Assembly (NCBI GenBank): GCA_004194705.1
Contig: SADC01000492.1
Location: 124,001-188,000, forward strand
Length of the DNA: 64,000 nt
Reading direction: 5' to 3'
From: Ditylenchus dipsaci
Taxonomy: Eukaryota; Nematoda; Chromadorea; Rhabditida; Anguinidae
This document shows positions 49,001 to 59,094 of this stretch, piece after piece. The translations under genes were made by a program, and so were the position numbers. The stretch's first letter is position 1; the number at the start of each line of letters is the position of its first letter. A model generated the notes under the pieces. It worked only from the letters and a program-made list of their open reading frames with translations. It was not told the DNA's origin and did no database searches.

Positions 49001-50714
49001 GACCTCTTCCTACTCGGTGGTCCCCCGCCAATTCAAAATTTTCCCTTGATCATTGGGCTTCTGTACGGATTTTTTCGCTAAGTTTCTAACAAAACTAAGC
49101 CTAAAATTTGATTTCAGGCCTAGTTTTGTTAGAAACGTGGCATAAAAATCCGTACAGAAGTCCAATGATCAAGGAAAATTTTGAATTGGCGGGGGAGCAC
49201 CGAGTAGGAAGAGGTCAGGCCCTTTAACATTTTTTTCAAAAAACAGTTTTGTTCGATTTTGGGCCTACATTTGGGCTTTCTATGTGTTCGAGAACATCTT
49301 AAAGTGGGTAAGTCCAATTAGCGCCTGACCTTTTCATTCAGTTTTTACCGCAAAATTTGTTTTGAAATTTATTTGATGCATTTACCAAAGTGCCTCCATG
49401 AGTGTGCGGCATCATTCCTGCATGGCTGACATTCCACAAGAAAGATGTCCTCTGTTAGTAACAGCTGCACACTGCCTGCCCGACTTATCTATGTCAACAT
49501 GTAGGATGTGCTCAGCCAAGTCGACTTCAGTGACCAGCGAGTCATCCCTGTCCGTCCTCAAGTCCCACACATACAGTGCCCCAGCTGAATCAGCCACTAT
49601 TAGCTCCACTTGGTTGGGATGGAGAGCAACTGAATGGATGGGTGTGTTTACTTGGAAGATCCGTTGGCAGTTGAGTTGGGTGGATGAGGTGGAAACTCGC
49701 ATGTCCCAGATCTTCGCCATGCCGTCCTCTCCACCTGTGTACATCCACTTTCCATCGGCTTGGAAACCCACAGCAGTCACATTCTTCTGGTCGTGCACAC
49801 TAAAGGTGTGCAAGCCATTAGCTGTGGGTTCTTTCAGACTATACATCCGCAGGTTTTGCCAAGCTCCCACAGCTAATTGGGCTGCAAAGGGCAATTAGGC
49901 ATGGTTAATTGGGTAAGGAATACTTACTTCCATCCGGGGTTATGCAAAGATTGTTGATTTGGGACTCCTGCAAACGACAAAAATAAAGTTCACATTAATG
50001 ATGAGGGGAGTTAGTGCAAATGGAAATTAACACACTTCAGATTGAGTGTACACAACGTGTCGATAAATGTGTACGATATTGTCGTGATTTTTTGAATGGG
50101 CGCCTCCGAAATTTTCAATATTTTTAGGATAACCTGGTAATGTCTCACTCTCATCTAGTAAAGCAAGTCAGGGAGGCAATTTGGTTTAACGAATAAGTTT
50201 TTTCGAATAAAATAATGGCTAATTTAGGTTGATGCTGTCATCCTTTGTTCTGGCCTTAGGTATCCTCTCTCTTTTGTGTACCTTCTTTTTCAGCCTTCGC
50301 TCTGGCCTTAGCCTTCGGTTATAAGCCACGGTTAAACGAAAGACTGAAAAAAAGAAAAAGAAAAGATACCGAAGGCCAGAGCTACAAAGATGACAAAGAA
50401 GGGAGCCAGAATTTTTAACCGAAGGCTAAAAAGAGAGGCCATATTGAGGGCGGCCATAAAAAAATAAGTGCATATCGGAACGGGCAAATCTTTTTTTCGT
50501 ATAGAAAAGACTTTATTTTGCATTGTAAAGACTTTTTGGCATCGAATCCTACCTATTTTCTGTTGGGAAAAGAAATGCTTTTTATAGTTCTTAGTTTCAT
50601 AAAACTAAGCATCACCTTATATTGGAGAGAGAGTGTGTTCTTTTGAGTGGCTGTGTCCCAGAATCTAATGGTGCCATCCATGGCTGCAGATATAAGTATG
50701 GGTTGATCGACCAT
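46005..50714 (-). CDS. LST8: LST8 / mLST8, WD40 subunit of TOR complexes
   Basis: Six exons: 50714-50616, 49967-49928, 49881-49386, 47240-46878, 46827-46685 and 46053-46005. The corrected product is about 396 aa, against 326 in human. WD repeats follow the LST8 order: [54 protein letters not shown] (the LST8 hallmark); [38 protein letters not shown]; and [14 protein letters not shown]...ATSDG. It forms a propeller on the mTOR kinase domain in TORC1 and TORC2. A Pro/Gly-rich insertion of roughly 75 residues, starting in exon 4, separates the WNVSHAG blade from the next. Two one-base deletions break the frame: an A-run at 49441-49443 and CC at 46720-46721. Exon lengths of 496 and 143 nt each lack one base for phase. 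The last exon may have one extra base in A5 at 46020-46024; then the C-terminus reads AMAFRDCA. Confidence 0.9.
48995..49223. mobile_element. TTAA-flanked foldback, 229 bp, in LST8 intron 3
   Basis: GGGCCTGACCTCTTCC inverted ends with TTAA flanks and long arms pairing around a small loop near 49110. Confidence 0.75.
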
Positions 50715-50949
50715 CTTTTTCTATAAATTCCCATTTTATTTTCGGGTTTAATTTTTTTCGGGTATACATAGTCATTTATACAAATATTTTTACTGCATCT
50801 GTACTACTTGAAAAGTTTTATTGAAAGAATAATAATTTAAGTGATACCAAAAATGCAACAACAGTAAAAGCGGAGAAAGAACCAAAGGGAAGAGAGGAAG
50901 ATGCAATAGAACAAATGAATATACCTGGAACAATTAGTGAAACAGGGAG

Positions 50950-51850
50950 AAGGCAATTAAAATGTTGCTAAGTAAGGCACATACACATTAACCATATTCT
51001 ACAGTCATAAAAACATATTCGGAAATTTTACTAAATAGACAATTTTCAAATTCAGCTTGCTTGCAGCCAAGTCTCGATTAAATTATGGCTGTAACTAATT
51101 TCACCCGCCAAATTACTGATTTACCCCGCCAAATTAATTTTTTGCCCCGCCAAATTTGAATTTTGAGCAAAATACTCGTTTAGCCCGCCAAATTACTGAT
51201 TTACCCGCCAAATTATTTATTCACCCCGCCAAATTAAAAATTTTAGTCAAATATTGCAGTTAATTTTGCGGAAATTCAAATTTTATACTTAAAAATAACT
51301 TGGATCGCCCAGAACCCTACCCGGAATGGCCAGAAGTCCCTGAAAGTTGGTTTTTGGGGGTTTACTAAAGGGGAGTAAACTTTTTGAGAAAATTCGATTG
51401 AGCTGATCAGAACTCCAGTCCGATCGGCTTAATCACTCAAAATTCCACCCTGAACCATTCTCAACCCTCTTAAACCATCCTAAGCACTGATTTAGGGATT
51501 TATATACTGGTTCGGATGGTTTAGGGTGGTTTAAGATGGTTTAGAATGGTTCAGGTGGGATTTGAAGCGAGTTAGCCCATCGGACTGGAATTCTGATCCG
51601 CTCGATGGAATTTTCGAAAAAGTTTACTCCCCTTTAGTAAACCCCCCCCCAAAACCAACTTTCAGGGACCTCTGGCCATTCCGGGGTGGGATTCTGGGCA
51701 ATCCAAGTTATTTTTAACCATAAAATTTGAATTCCCGCAAAATTTACTGCAATATTTGACTAAAAATTCAAATTTGGCGGGGTAAAAAATTAATTTGGCG
51801 GAGTAAATCAGTAATTTGGCGGGTAAAGCAATTTGAGCCATTAAATTATT
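50950..51850. repeat. Foldback element with CCGCCAAATTA sub-terminal arrays
   Basis: Repeats of CCCGCCAAATTACTGATTTA at about 51105-51240 are mirrored at about 51770-51830. The arms continue through CTGAAAGTTGGTTTTGG and a TTTAGGGTGGTTTA core. It shares long stretches with the element at 60.95-62.17 kb. Confidence 0.55.
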
Positions 51851-53055
51851 AAGTTGTGTCATAAATACGCTGGTTTTTTTAAAGAAAATTTTATGGCATT
51901 ATGTTTTTTTATAAAATTTTTTGACAACTTTTCTAAAGTTGACCTCTTATTTTGTAGCCAAGATTCTCAGCTTTTTAAGAATTGTCGCGCTAGTAGTGAA
52001 TACCCCCCCCCAAGCATCCGACCTTTAAAAATTGCTGTAACCACCCTTGCAAACAACAAGTTTAGGCTTAGCCCTTAGGCTTGGGGGTAGGCCAGCGTAC
52101 GGAAGTTGTGACTAATGAAGAGTTTGCGCACATTTTCCGGGGTCTGGGACATATATTTGGGTACTTTTTACTAAAGTAAAAAAAGTGAAAATCGTTGGGG
52201 GGGGGTATTCGCTACTAGCGTCGAATTGTCAAAAAAATTATATAAAAAAACGCCACAAAAATTTCTCTTAAAAAAGGAACGTATTCATGACACAACCTTA
52301 TAGTATCTAGGTGTCGAACTGATTTGTATCTCAGAAAGACTATGGATTTCGAGCACGCCGGCAATTTAAATATAGTCGAATATATAAGAGCATTTTTAAC
52401 CACTCCCGATGAGTGCTTTATATCCAGGTTTGTCTGTACTTGAAAAGCCGGAGAAGGTTGTTAGTCATAGTAATCTTTCATCTAGCACTTTACTTCTTTT
52501 AGCCTTTCGATTTGCATTGAAGTTGCTCGAAAGAGTGCTGCACTAGACGAAAGAGTACTGTTTCCGCCTATTCAAATTTCGGAATTGCCATAAAAGAGCA
52601 TGGTTCTATAAATACACAAACATAAATGTGCAAATTTATAATCGAGACTCCACTGTGTTTCTAAAAAATTAGCTTAGTTCACTTTAAATCCAACACAAGG
52701 AATGTTGTTGTTAGTGTGAGAGTATGTACTAGTTGTTAATAACAACTTTTTATATCATCAGCAGCGATCAAGGGTTAAAGCGACAAAAAAAAGGCAAACA
52801 CATATTTTCAGAAAGAAATAAGTAGAGATAAGGCATTGCTACACTAAGGCATATAATCATAGTTAGTGGTAACTATAAACTCAAACCCTTTTCGGATGAA
52901 AAACTACAGTTATTAGGTCGTTTCATAAATACCTTCGGATTTTTTTTCAAATGAAATTTTCGTTGTGTGGGGTGTTTTCTATAAAATTTTTGACAAGTTT
53001 TTGAAAATTAACTTCTCATTTTGCAAATGAGAGGTCATTTTTCGGAACTAGTATA

Positions 53056-53139
53056 CAGTCAACTTTCGTTATAACATACCCCCTATATTACATACCCTTA
53101 GGACCGGTCCCAGGGGTACGTTATAACGAAAGTTGACTG
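53056..53139. mobile_element. Minimal pogo-like element, 84 bp
   Basis: CAGTCAACTTTCGTTATAAC inverted ends with TA flanks and a short internal GGACCGGTCC palindrome. Confidence 0.8.
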
Positions 53140-53290
53140 TAGTTCGAAAGACCCAAAAGTTTTTTGTTTCAAATAGGGCCAATTTGTTTTGTTAGTTCCA
53201 CTTATTTTTTATTTTTAGAAATTTTTTAAAGTCATATAGTATTTAAAACCAATTTGAAAAAAAAAAATTAAACGTTTGAATTTTTTTTAG

Positions 53291-53658
53291 AGCTGGAAAC
53301 GGGATTACAACGGGATTGGTTTCGGGAGATCGTGTCAGCCAATATTTTGATTAGTTTTAAAAATTCTGTTTTGACCATTCTATTCAGCGTGAAAAAAGAG
53401 GCCCGGGATTTGGTCAGAGCATGACCAGGCCAAGGATCGCCAAGGTTTTTTATGGAGTGGTAGAAAAAAACCTTGGCGATCCTTGGCGTCGCATTTTAGT
53501 CACTGAAACAATTTACTTCATGGTCATGCTCTGACCAAATCCCGGCCTCTTTTTCACGCTGAATAGAATGGTCAAAACAGAATTTTTAAAACTAATCAAA
53601 ATATTGGCTGACACGATCTCCCGAAACCAATCCCGTTGTAATCCCGTTTCCAGCTCTA
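53291..53658. mobile_element. Near-perfect foldback, about 370 bp
   Basis: Arms running from AGAGCTGGAAACGGGA to its complement TCCCGTTTCCAGCTCT are almost identical over about 170 bp. The small centre contains CCTTGGCGATCCTTGGC. The high identity implies recent origin. Confidence 0.75.
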
Positions 53659-54240
53659 ATTTTTTAAAACAAAACTTTGTGAAACAACCTCCAACCTCCC
53701 CATTTTGATTTTGGGTGGATTTGGTTCAATGTCTGTCGTTTTGGTCTTTTGGGGGAATTTAAAATACAAGGAGGAGATCTTTTCGCCCAGTTATAGCGAG
53801 TACAACGCTAAAAAGCATCCGGAACTGGTCATCGGGAATAACGCTAAAAAAACCATGGGGAACTGGCCGTAATCCTCCGAACCATACTAAATCCCAACTT
53901 TCAAAAACTTGTCAAAAATTTATATAAAAAACACAATGCCACAAAAATTTCGTTTGAAAAACCCGAACGTATTTATGACACAATTTAAATTTTCATTATT
54001 ATTTGTTGTCAAGTGATGTGAGAGGAAGACAGTTCTACATGCAACATCAAAGCAGTGTGAGGAGGGATAAATAAATGCACCGGTCAAGTAGGCACATGGT
54101 TAGTCAGCATAGAGGCAACAGGGGGAGAATGGCGATTATTTGGAGGGATGCTCATCTTATACATACCACATTACAACACTCCAAAAGTAGAGTGGTACAA
54201 AATAATAAATAGTTAACTAGTTTTTACAAAGCAGCTATGG

Positions 54241-57200
54241 CTAATTTTGTTTGGTTGCTCGCAGCAATTTTTTAAGGGTGTGCACCCAAAGCACACATAG
54301 TTCTTCGCTCTCCATCATCACATCAACTCTCGGGCCATAGTTGTATCAAACGAGTCTGAAATTTTTGTTTATACAAATATAGGCTATTTTCCAGGAATCT
54401 CAAATGTCATTTATTCAAGGATTTGTACTTTTTAAAACCTCAAGTTTTTAAAATTTTGAGATTTTATGACAAAATTCTTATTTTTAGAACTCAAAACTCG
54501 GTGAGTATCGGATAAAATGGGGGTTAATCATTTTTTTCTGTGGCAAATTTAGTTTTTTTTTGTGGCAAAAATGTTTTTTTTGTGGCAAATTTTTTCTGTA
54601 GCAATTTACTTTTTTTTGTGGCAAATTTAATTTTTTTTGTGGCAAATTTACTTTTTTTGTAGCAAATTTATTTTTTGTGGCAAATTTAATTTTTTTTGTG
54701 GCAAATTTACTTTTTTTTGTAGCAAATTTTTTTTTTTGTGGCAAATTTAATTTTTTTTGTGGCAAATTTAATTTTTTTTTTGGCAAATTTACTTTTTTTG
54801 TAGCAAATTTATTTTTTTTGTGGCAAATTTAATTTTTTTTGTGGCAAATTTACTTTTTTTTGTAGCAAATTTATTTTTTTGTGGCAAATTTAATTTTTTT
54901 TGTGGCAAATTTACTTTTTTTTGTAGCAAATTTATTTTTTTTGTGGCAAATTTAATTTTTTTGTGGCAAATTTACTTTTTTTGTAGCAAATTTATTTTTT
55001 TTGTGGCAAATTTAATTTTTTTTTGTGGCAAATTTACTTTTTTTGTGGTAGCAAATTTATTTTTTTCTGTAGCAAATTTACTCTTTTTTGTAGCAAATCC
55101 GATTTTAGTCCGTAGCACATATACTTGAGGTAGTGTGCTTATTTATTTATTCTAAATTCTCAAAACTTGTATTCTGAGTAGGGTTGTCGAGTACTCGAAA
55201 TTTTCGAGTACTCGACTCGATATTCGAAACTTGAAATTTTCGAGTACTCGACTCGATATTCGAAACTTGAAATTTTCGAGTACTCGACTCGACTCGATAC
55301 TCGAAACTCAAAAACTTCGAATAATACTCGAAATTACTCGATTTCGAGCAGAATTTTTGTCGAAATTTTGGTTAAAAATTTAATCATTTGAAGTTGGTAA
55401 GGCATAATACAGCCATAAAAAAGGAAAATTTGGTCCTCGAGCACATTTTTAATTATTAAATTCTATACTTCAAACTCAAATTTTCGAGTACTCGACTCGA
55501 CTCCATACTCGAAAAATTTCGCATAATACTCGAAATTACTCGATTTCGAGTACTCGACTCGACAACCCTAATTCTAAGTCTATGAAAGACTTGGACTTCA
55601 TGAAAGACAGGGGGATTAATTGCTCGTAAAGCCGCAGGGCTCTAGGTCTAATCTAACATACACACCCCTGGCACTCTCTCGGCTGCCTCATTACTCATCA
55701 ACCTCTGATGGATAAGTATTGAAATTGCACAAGCTTACCGAATTCACCATAAATACAATGCATGATGATAATTTCATCAACCTTAGCCACATTTTGCTCC
55801 ACCACTTTGAGAAGAGCAACACTTCAGTCCGTAAATTTTAAATCTTAGCGGGCTTTTTTTGTGAAGAAAAGAGTGTTGACAGAAATAGCCGGGTACAAGT
55901 GGGATCTTTTGGCAACTTCCTATGATCTTTCAAAAATTTGCGATTTTCGAGTACTGGACCAACCGAAATTCTCGGTTCGGGTTCCTCGAAAATCGGTTTA
56001 GGTCTAAAAAGACTGAAAACAATACGCGGATTGAGTGTATCAACAGATATATATTTATATATTTCTGAAGTTTTTAGACATAAATAAGCACACTACCTCA
56101 AGTATATGTGCTACGGACTAAAATCGGATTTGCTACAAAAAAGAGTAAATTTGCCACAAAAAAAGTAAATTAGCTACAGAAAAAATTGCCACAAAAAACA
56201 TTTTTGCTACAAAAAAACTAAATTTGCCACAGAAAAAATGATTAAAGGGGCATGATCGTGCTCGATGGGGAGAAAAGGCGCGAACCAGCAGTTATTTCCT
56301 TTCTCGATAAATTTTTACATTCGTTCTCGTCTAGATTTTTAAGTTTTCTGTCTAGTTTTTAAAAGCAGTATAAGGTCATCTATATCAGATTTGACGCAGA
56401 ACGAGTGAAAATAATACGATTCGAAAAATTCGAAAAAAACTGCTGGTTCGCGCCTTAACGCACGGGCATGCCCCTTTAATCTAAAATGGGGTTAATCACT
56501 TTTTCTGTAGCTAATTAATTTTTTTGTGGCTAATTTACTTCTTTTTGTGGCAAATTTATTTTTTTATGTAGAAAATTTACTCTTTCTTGTAGCAAATCCA
56601 ATTCCGTCTGTAGCACATATACTTGAGCTAGTCTGCTTATTTATTTCTAAAAACTTCAGAAATATATAAATATATATCTGTTGATACGCTTAATCCGCAT
56701 ATTGTTTTTAGTCTTTTTAGACTGAAAACCCATTTTTCGAGAAAACCGAACCGAGAATTTCGGTTTGGTCGAGCACCCGAAAATTGCAAATTCCTGAAAG
56801 ATCATAGGCAGTTGGCAGAAAATCCCACTTGTCGAAATTATCGAAAAATTATGGCAAATTCGGTAAGCTTGCGCGATTTCATTACTGATCCATCAGAGCT
56901 TGTTGAGTAATGAGGCAGCCGAGAGAGTGCCAGGGGTGTGTATGTTACATTAGACCTATAGCCCAGCGGCTTTACGAGCAATTCATCCACCTGTCTTTCA
57001 TGAAGTCCAAGTCTTTCATAGACTCAATATACAAGTTTTAAAAATTTAGAATAAATAAATAAGCAGACTAGCTCAAGTATATGTGCTACAGACGAAAATA
57101 GGATTTGCTAGCTACAAAAAAGAGTAAATTTGCTACATAAAAAAATAAATTTTCCACAAAAAGAAGTAAATTTGCTACCAAAAAGTAAATTTGCCACAAA

Positions 57201-58235
57201 AAAGGAAATTAGCTACAAAATAAATTTCCACAAAAAAAGTAAATTTGCTACAGAATAAATTTGCCAGAAAAAAGTAAATTTGCTACAAAAAAAAAGATTA
57301 ACCATAAAATGGTACTCTTCGAGAATAGTGATGAAAATTGACAAAATATACTTTGTCGGTTTAAATTAAATTGCAGCACTGAATTAATGAAATCCAGCAC
57401 CGAGCTTTTTTTAGATTTTTTAAACTAAAAACCACATTGCTTTTATTTATATTTTACATTCATTCACACAAAATAATCTTAAAAATAAAATCAGGTGATG
57501 GTTTTCAGGCATTTGGTGTTGAATTTTAATTTTTTGAATAACATTAGAAAAATATGAAAAATGAATTAAATTAATTCAGTAACACCCTATTTCATTTAAA
57601 AAATAAAAAATAGAATCCTGCTAATTTTACCATGAGAAAACCTACATTTGCATTGGGGTAGTTCACCCTTGTCCCTGTGTTCCAAATGGAATCGCAGATG
57701 GCATCCTAAAACATAACCCGATTGCTGTAATTATTAACTGGTGTGTGAACTCACGTTTGCACTCCACTGCAGGTGGAGGTCTGAACATGTTAGAGAGTTG
57801 ACGTTGGCATAAGTCACAAGAAGCAGGCATGTGAAAAGTCTACACAATTCAATCATTATTTTAAAGTGGAAGTCCATCACTTACCAATTCTACCAGTTCA
57901 TGCTTGCGCCAAAGAGCCCTATCCATAGCTGCCATAGAGCTCCGCTCATTGTCCAGCTCTATCATCGATTCACGCCTACTAGGAGGTCCATTATTAGAAG
58001 ATGACTCGCTGTCATACAATATCTGAAATAAAGTTGATTTTGATTTATTGCAGATCAAAGGTATGAAGCTAAGTGAAGTGACTACAACAGCTACTTAATA
58101 CCATCTGCGATCAGCCATATAAGGCACCTGATTGAACTAATGTTAATTACAGTCACCTGAAAGATGAGAGGCAGCTGCTTCTCTTCAGCTGATCGTATGT
58201 CGGCAGCAGTCACCCTTCTAGCATGGTGCAACAAC
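54241..58235 (-). CDS. ROCK: Rho-associated protein kinase, C-terminal PH-C1 exons
   Basis: Five exons: 58235-58157, 58022-57885, 57839-57755, 57705-57646 and 54355-54241 with a TAG stop. They encode the end of ROCK, the RhoA-activated Ser/Thr kinase that controls actomyosin. The first exons match the split PH domain (LHHARRVTAADIRSAEE, then PLIFQILYDSES). The next two are the C1 insert: FHMPASCDLC, MFRPPPAVECKRCH, then PQCK. The last returns to PH: SFDTTMARELM, SEEL, WVHTLKKL. Junction phases all agree. The last exon needs one restored base near 54320 (within ATGTGATG) to join ARELM to MMESEEL. One C1 Cys of the CH-x2-CH block is Phe here. The kinase and coiled-coil exons must lie beyond 64 kb; none is seen at 58.3-64 kb. 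Intron 4 (3.3 kb) is filled by minisatellite and transposons. Confidence 0.82.
54525..55110 (+). repeat. Minisatellite TTTTTGTGGCAAATTTA, about 20-bp unit
   Basis: About 25 tandem copies alternate between TGTGGCAAATTTAA and TGTAGCAAATTTAC forms. Inverted copies recur at about 56110-56235 and 57070-57300, and direct ones at 56490-56610. This gives a large mirrored structure inside the last ROCK intron. Long frames across it are repeat artefacts. Confidence 0.85.
55179..55570. mobile_element. hAT element rich in TCGAGTACTCGA palindromes
   Basis: Ends are TAGGGTTGTCGAG and CTCGACAACCCTA. The 8-bp flanks attctgag and attctaag differ by one base. It is 392 bp and lies in the last ROCK intron. Confidence 0.8.
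56247..56475. mobile_element. TTAA-flanked foldback, 229 bp
   Basis: AGGGGCATG ends are inverted, with TTAA at 56243-56246 and 56476-56479. Arms share a GGCGCGAACCAGCAG block. It interrupts a GTGGCAAATTTA repeat tract. Confidence 0.75.
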
Positions 58236-58488
58236 CTGCAATGAAAATTTTTAATCCTCAATCTTTTGCAGTGAGAAGTTGCTTATTTTGACCCAGCATC
58301 TCCTAATCCCTGGCTTACTAATAATCTAGTCTCGTTATGCACTTTTTCACTCTATCAAGTTTTTCCATGTGTTGGGTTTTTTGGAAAATTTTAGGTGCTC
58401 CCATTTTCATGATTTTCAGACAGAAAATTTTGTTTTTTTGTAAATTTAGACCAGTTAAAGTTAAGAGGGCTCAAACGTGTGTCACAAG

Positions 58489-59014
58489 TAGGGTTGGAAT
58501 AAGACCGGTCCGAATCTTTTTCGGGAATATTCCCGGTCTAAATCTCTTTTTCCAGTCCGATTCGGTCCAAACCTTTTTATGTCCAAATAACCAAAAAAAT
58601 TTAAACAAATCATAAAAAATCAATCAAAATCGTTCAAGAATACATCAAAATCTTCATCAAAATATAATACCATTAAAAATGATGGTTATATTTTTTAGAA
58701 TATCTCAGTACCCGTTCAGGTTGGTTTACCTTGGCCCATTCAAATTTTAATCCATCAAGCAAAAAGTCAATTTTTGGTCAAATTATTTTTATCAAAAAGT
58801 GTCAACCGCCACCTAAAAACATGTTTTAAGCATGATTTTCAGGTGCTGAAACGTTGAAAAAAGATGATTTTGGGCGATTTTGGGTCACGTAGGGATTTTT
58901 TACTCCAGTTAAAATGTTTATTTTCGAAAAGATTCGGACTGATTTTTCATTGTCGGTCCGAATCGAAAATTCGGACCGGGAATAAATCGGGAATATTCCC
59001 ATCACCCAACCCTA
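58489..59014. mobile_element. hAT element, 526 bp
   Basis: Ends TAGGGTTGG and CCAACCCTA, with a perfect 8-bp duplication gtcacaag (58481-58488 and 59015-59022). It has inverted CGGGAATATTCCC blocks near both ends. Confidence 0.85.
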
Positions 59015-59094
59015 GTCACAAGTTACGAAAACATAAAAATATAGAACGCCACAAAAGGCGCGAATTTGAAATAACCCGTAGAAAGCCAAAGGAC

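Noticed and set aside
49398..49898. Plus-strand frame of 166 codons
   Set aside because: Antisense to LST8 exon 3, which carries clear WD40 blocks on the minus strand.
34045..54355. Programmed frameshifting or pseudogenes as the cause of broken frames in ROCK, LST8 and RALGAPA
   Set aside because: No shared slippery motif or downstream structure is seen, conservation resumes at once, and nearly all breaks are single missing bases in homopolymers.
54484..55128. Long frames rich in Lys/Leu/Gln or Phe/Ala on both strands
   Set aside because: They are read-throughs of the GTGGCAAATTTA minisatellite, whose unit is near a multiple of three.
54525..57300. CRISPR-like array
   Set aside because: Repeats are contiguous without unique spacers, and the genome is eukaryotic.
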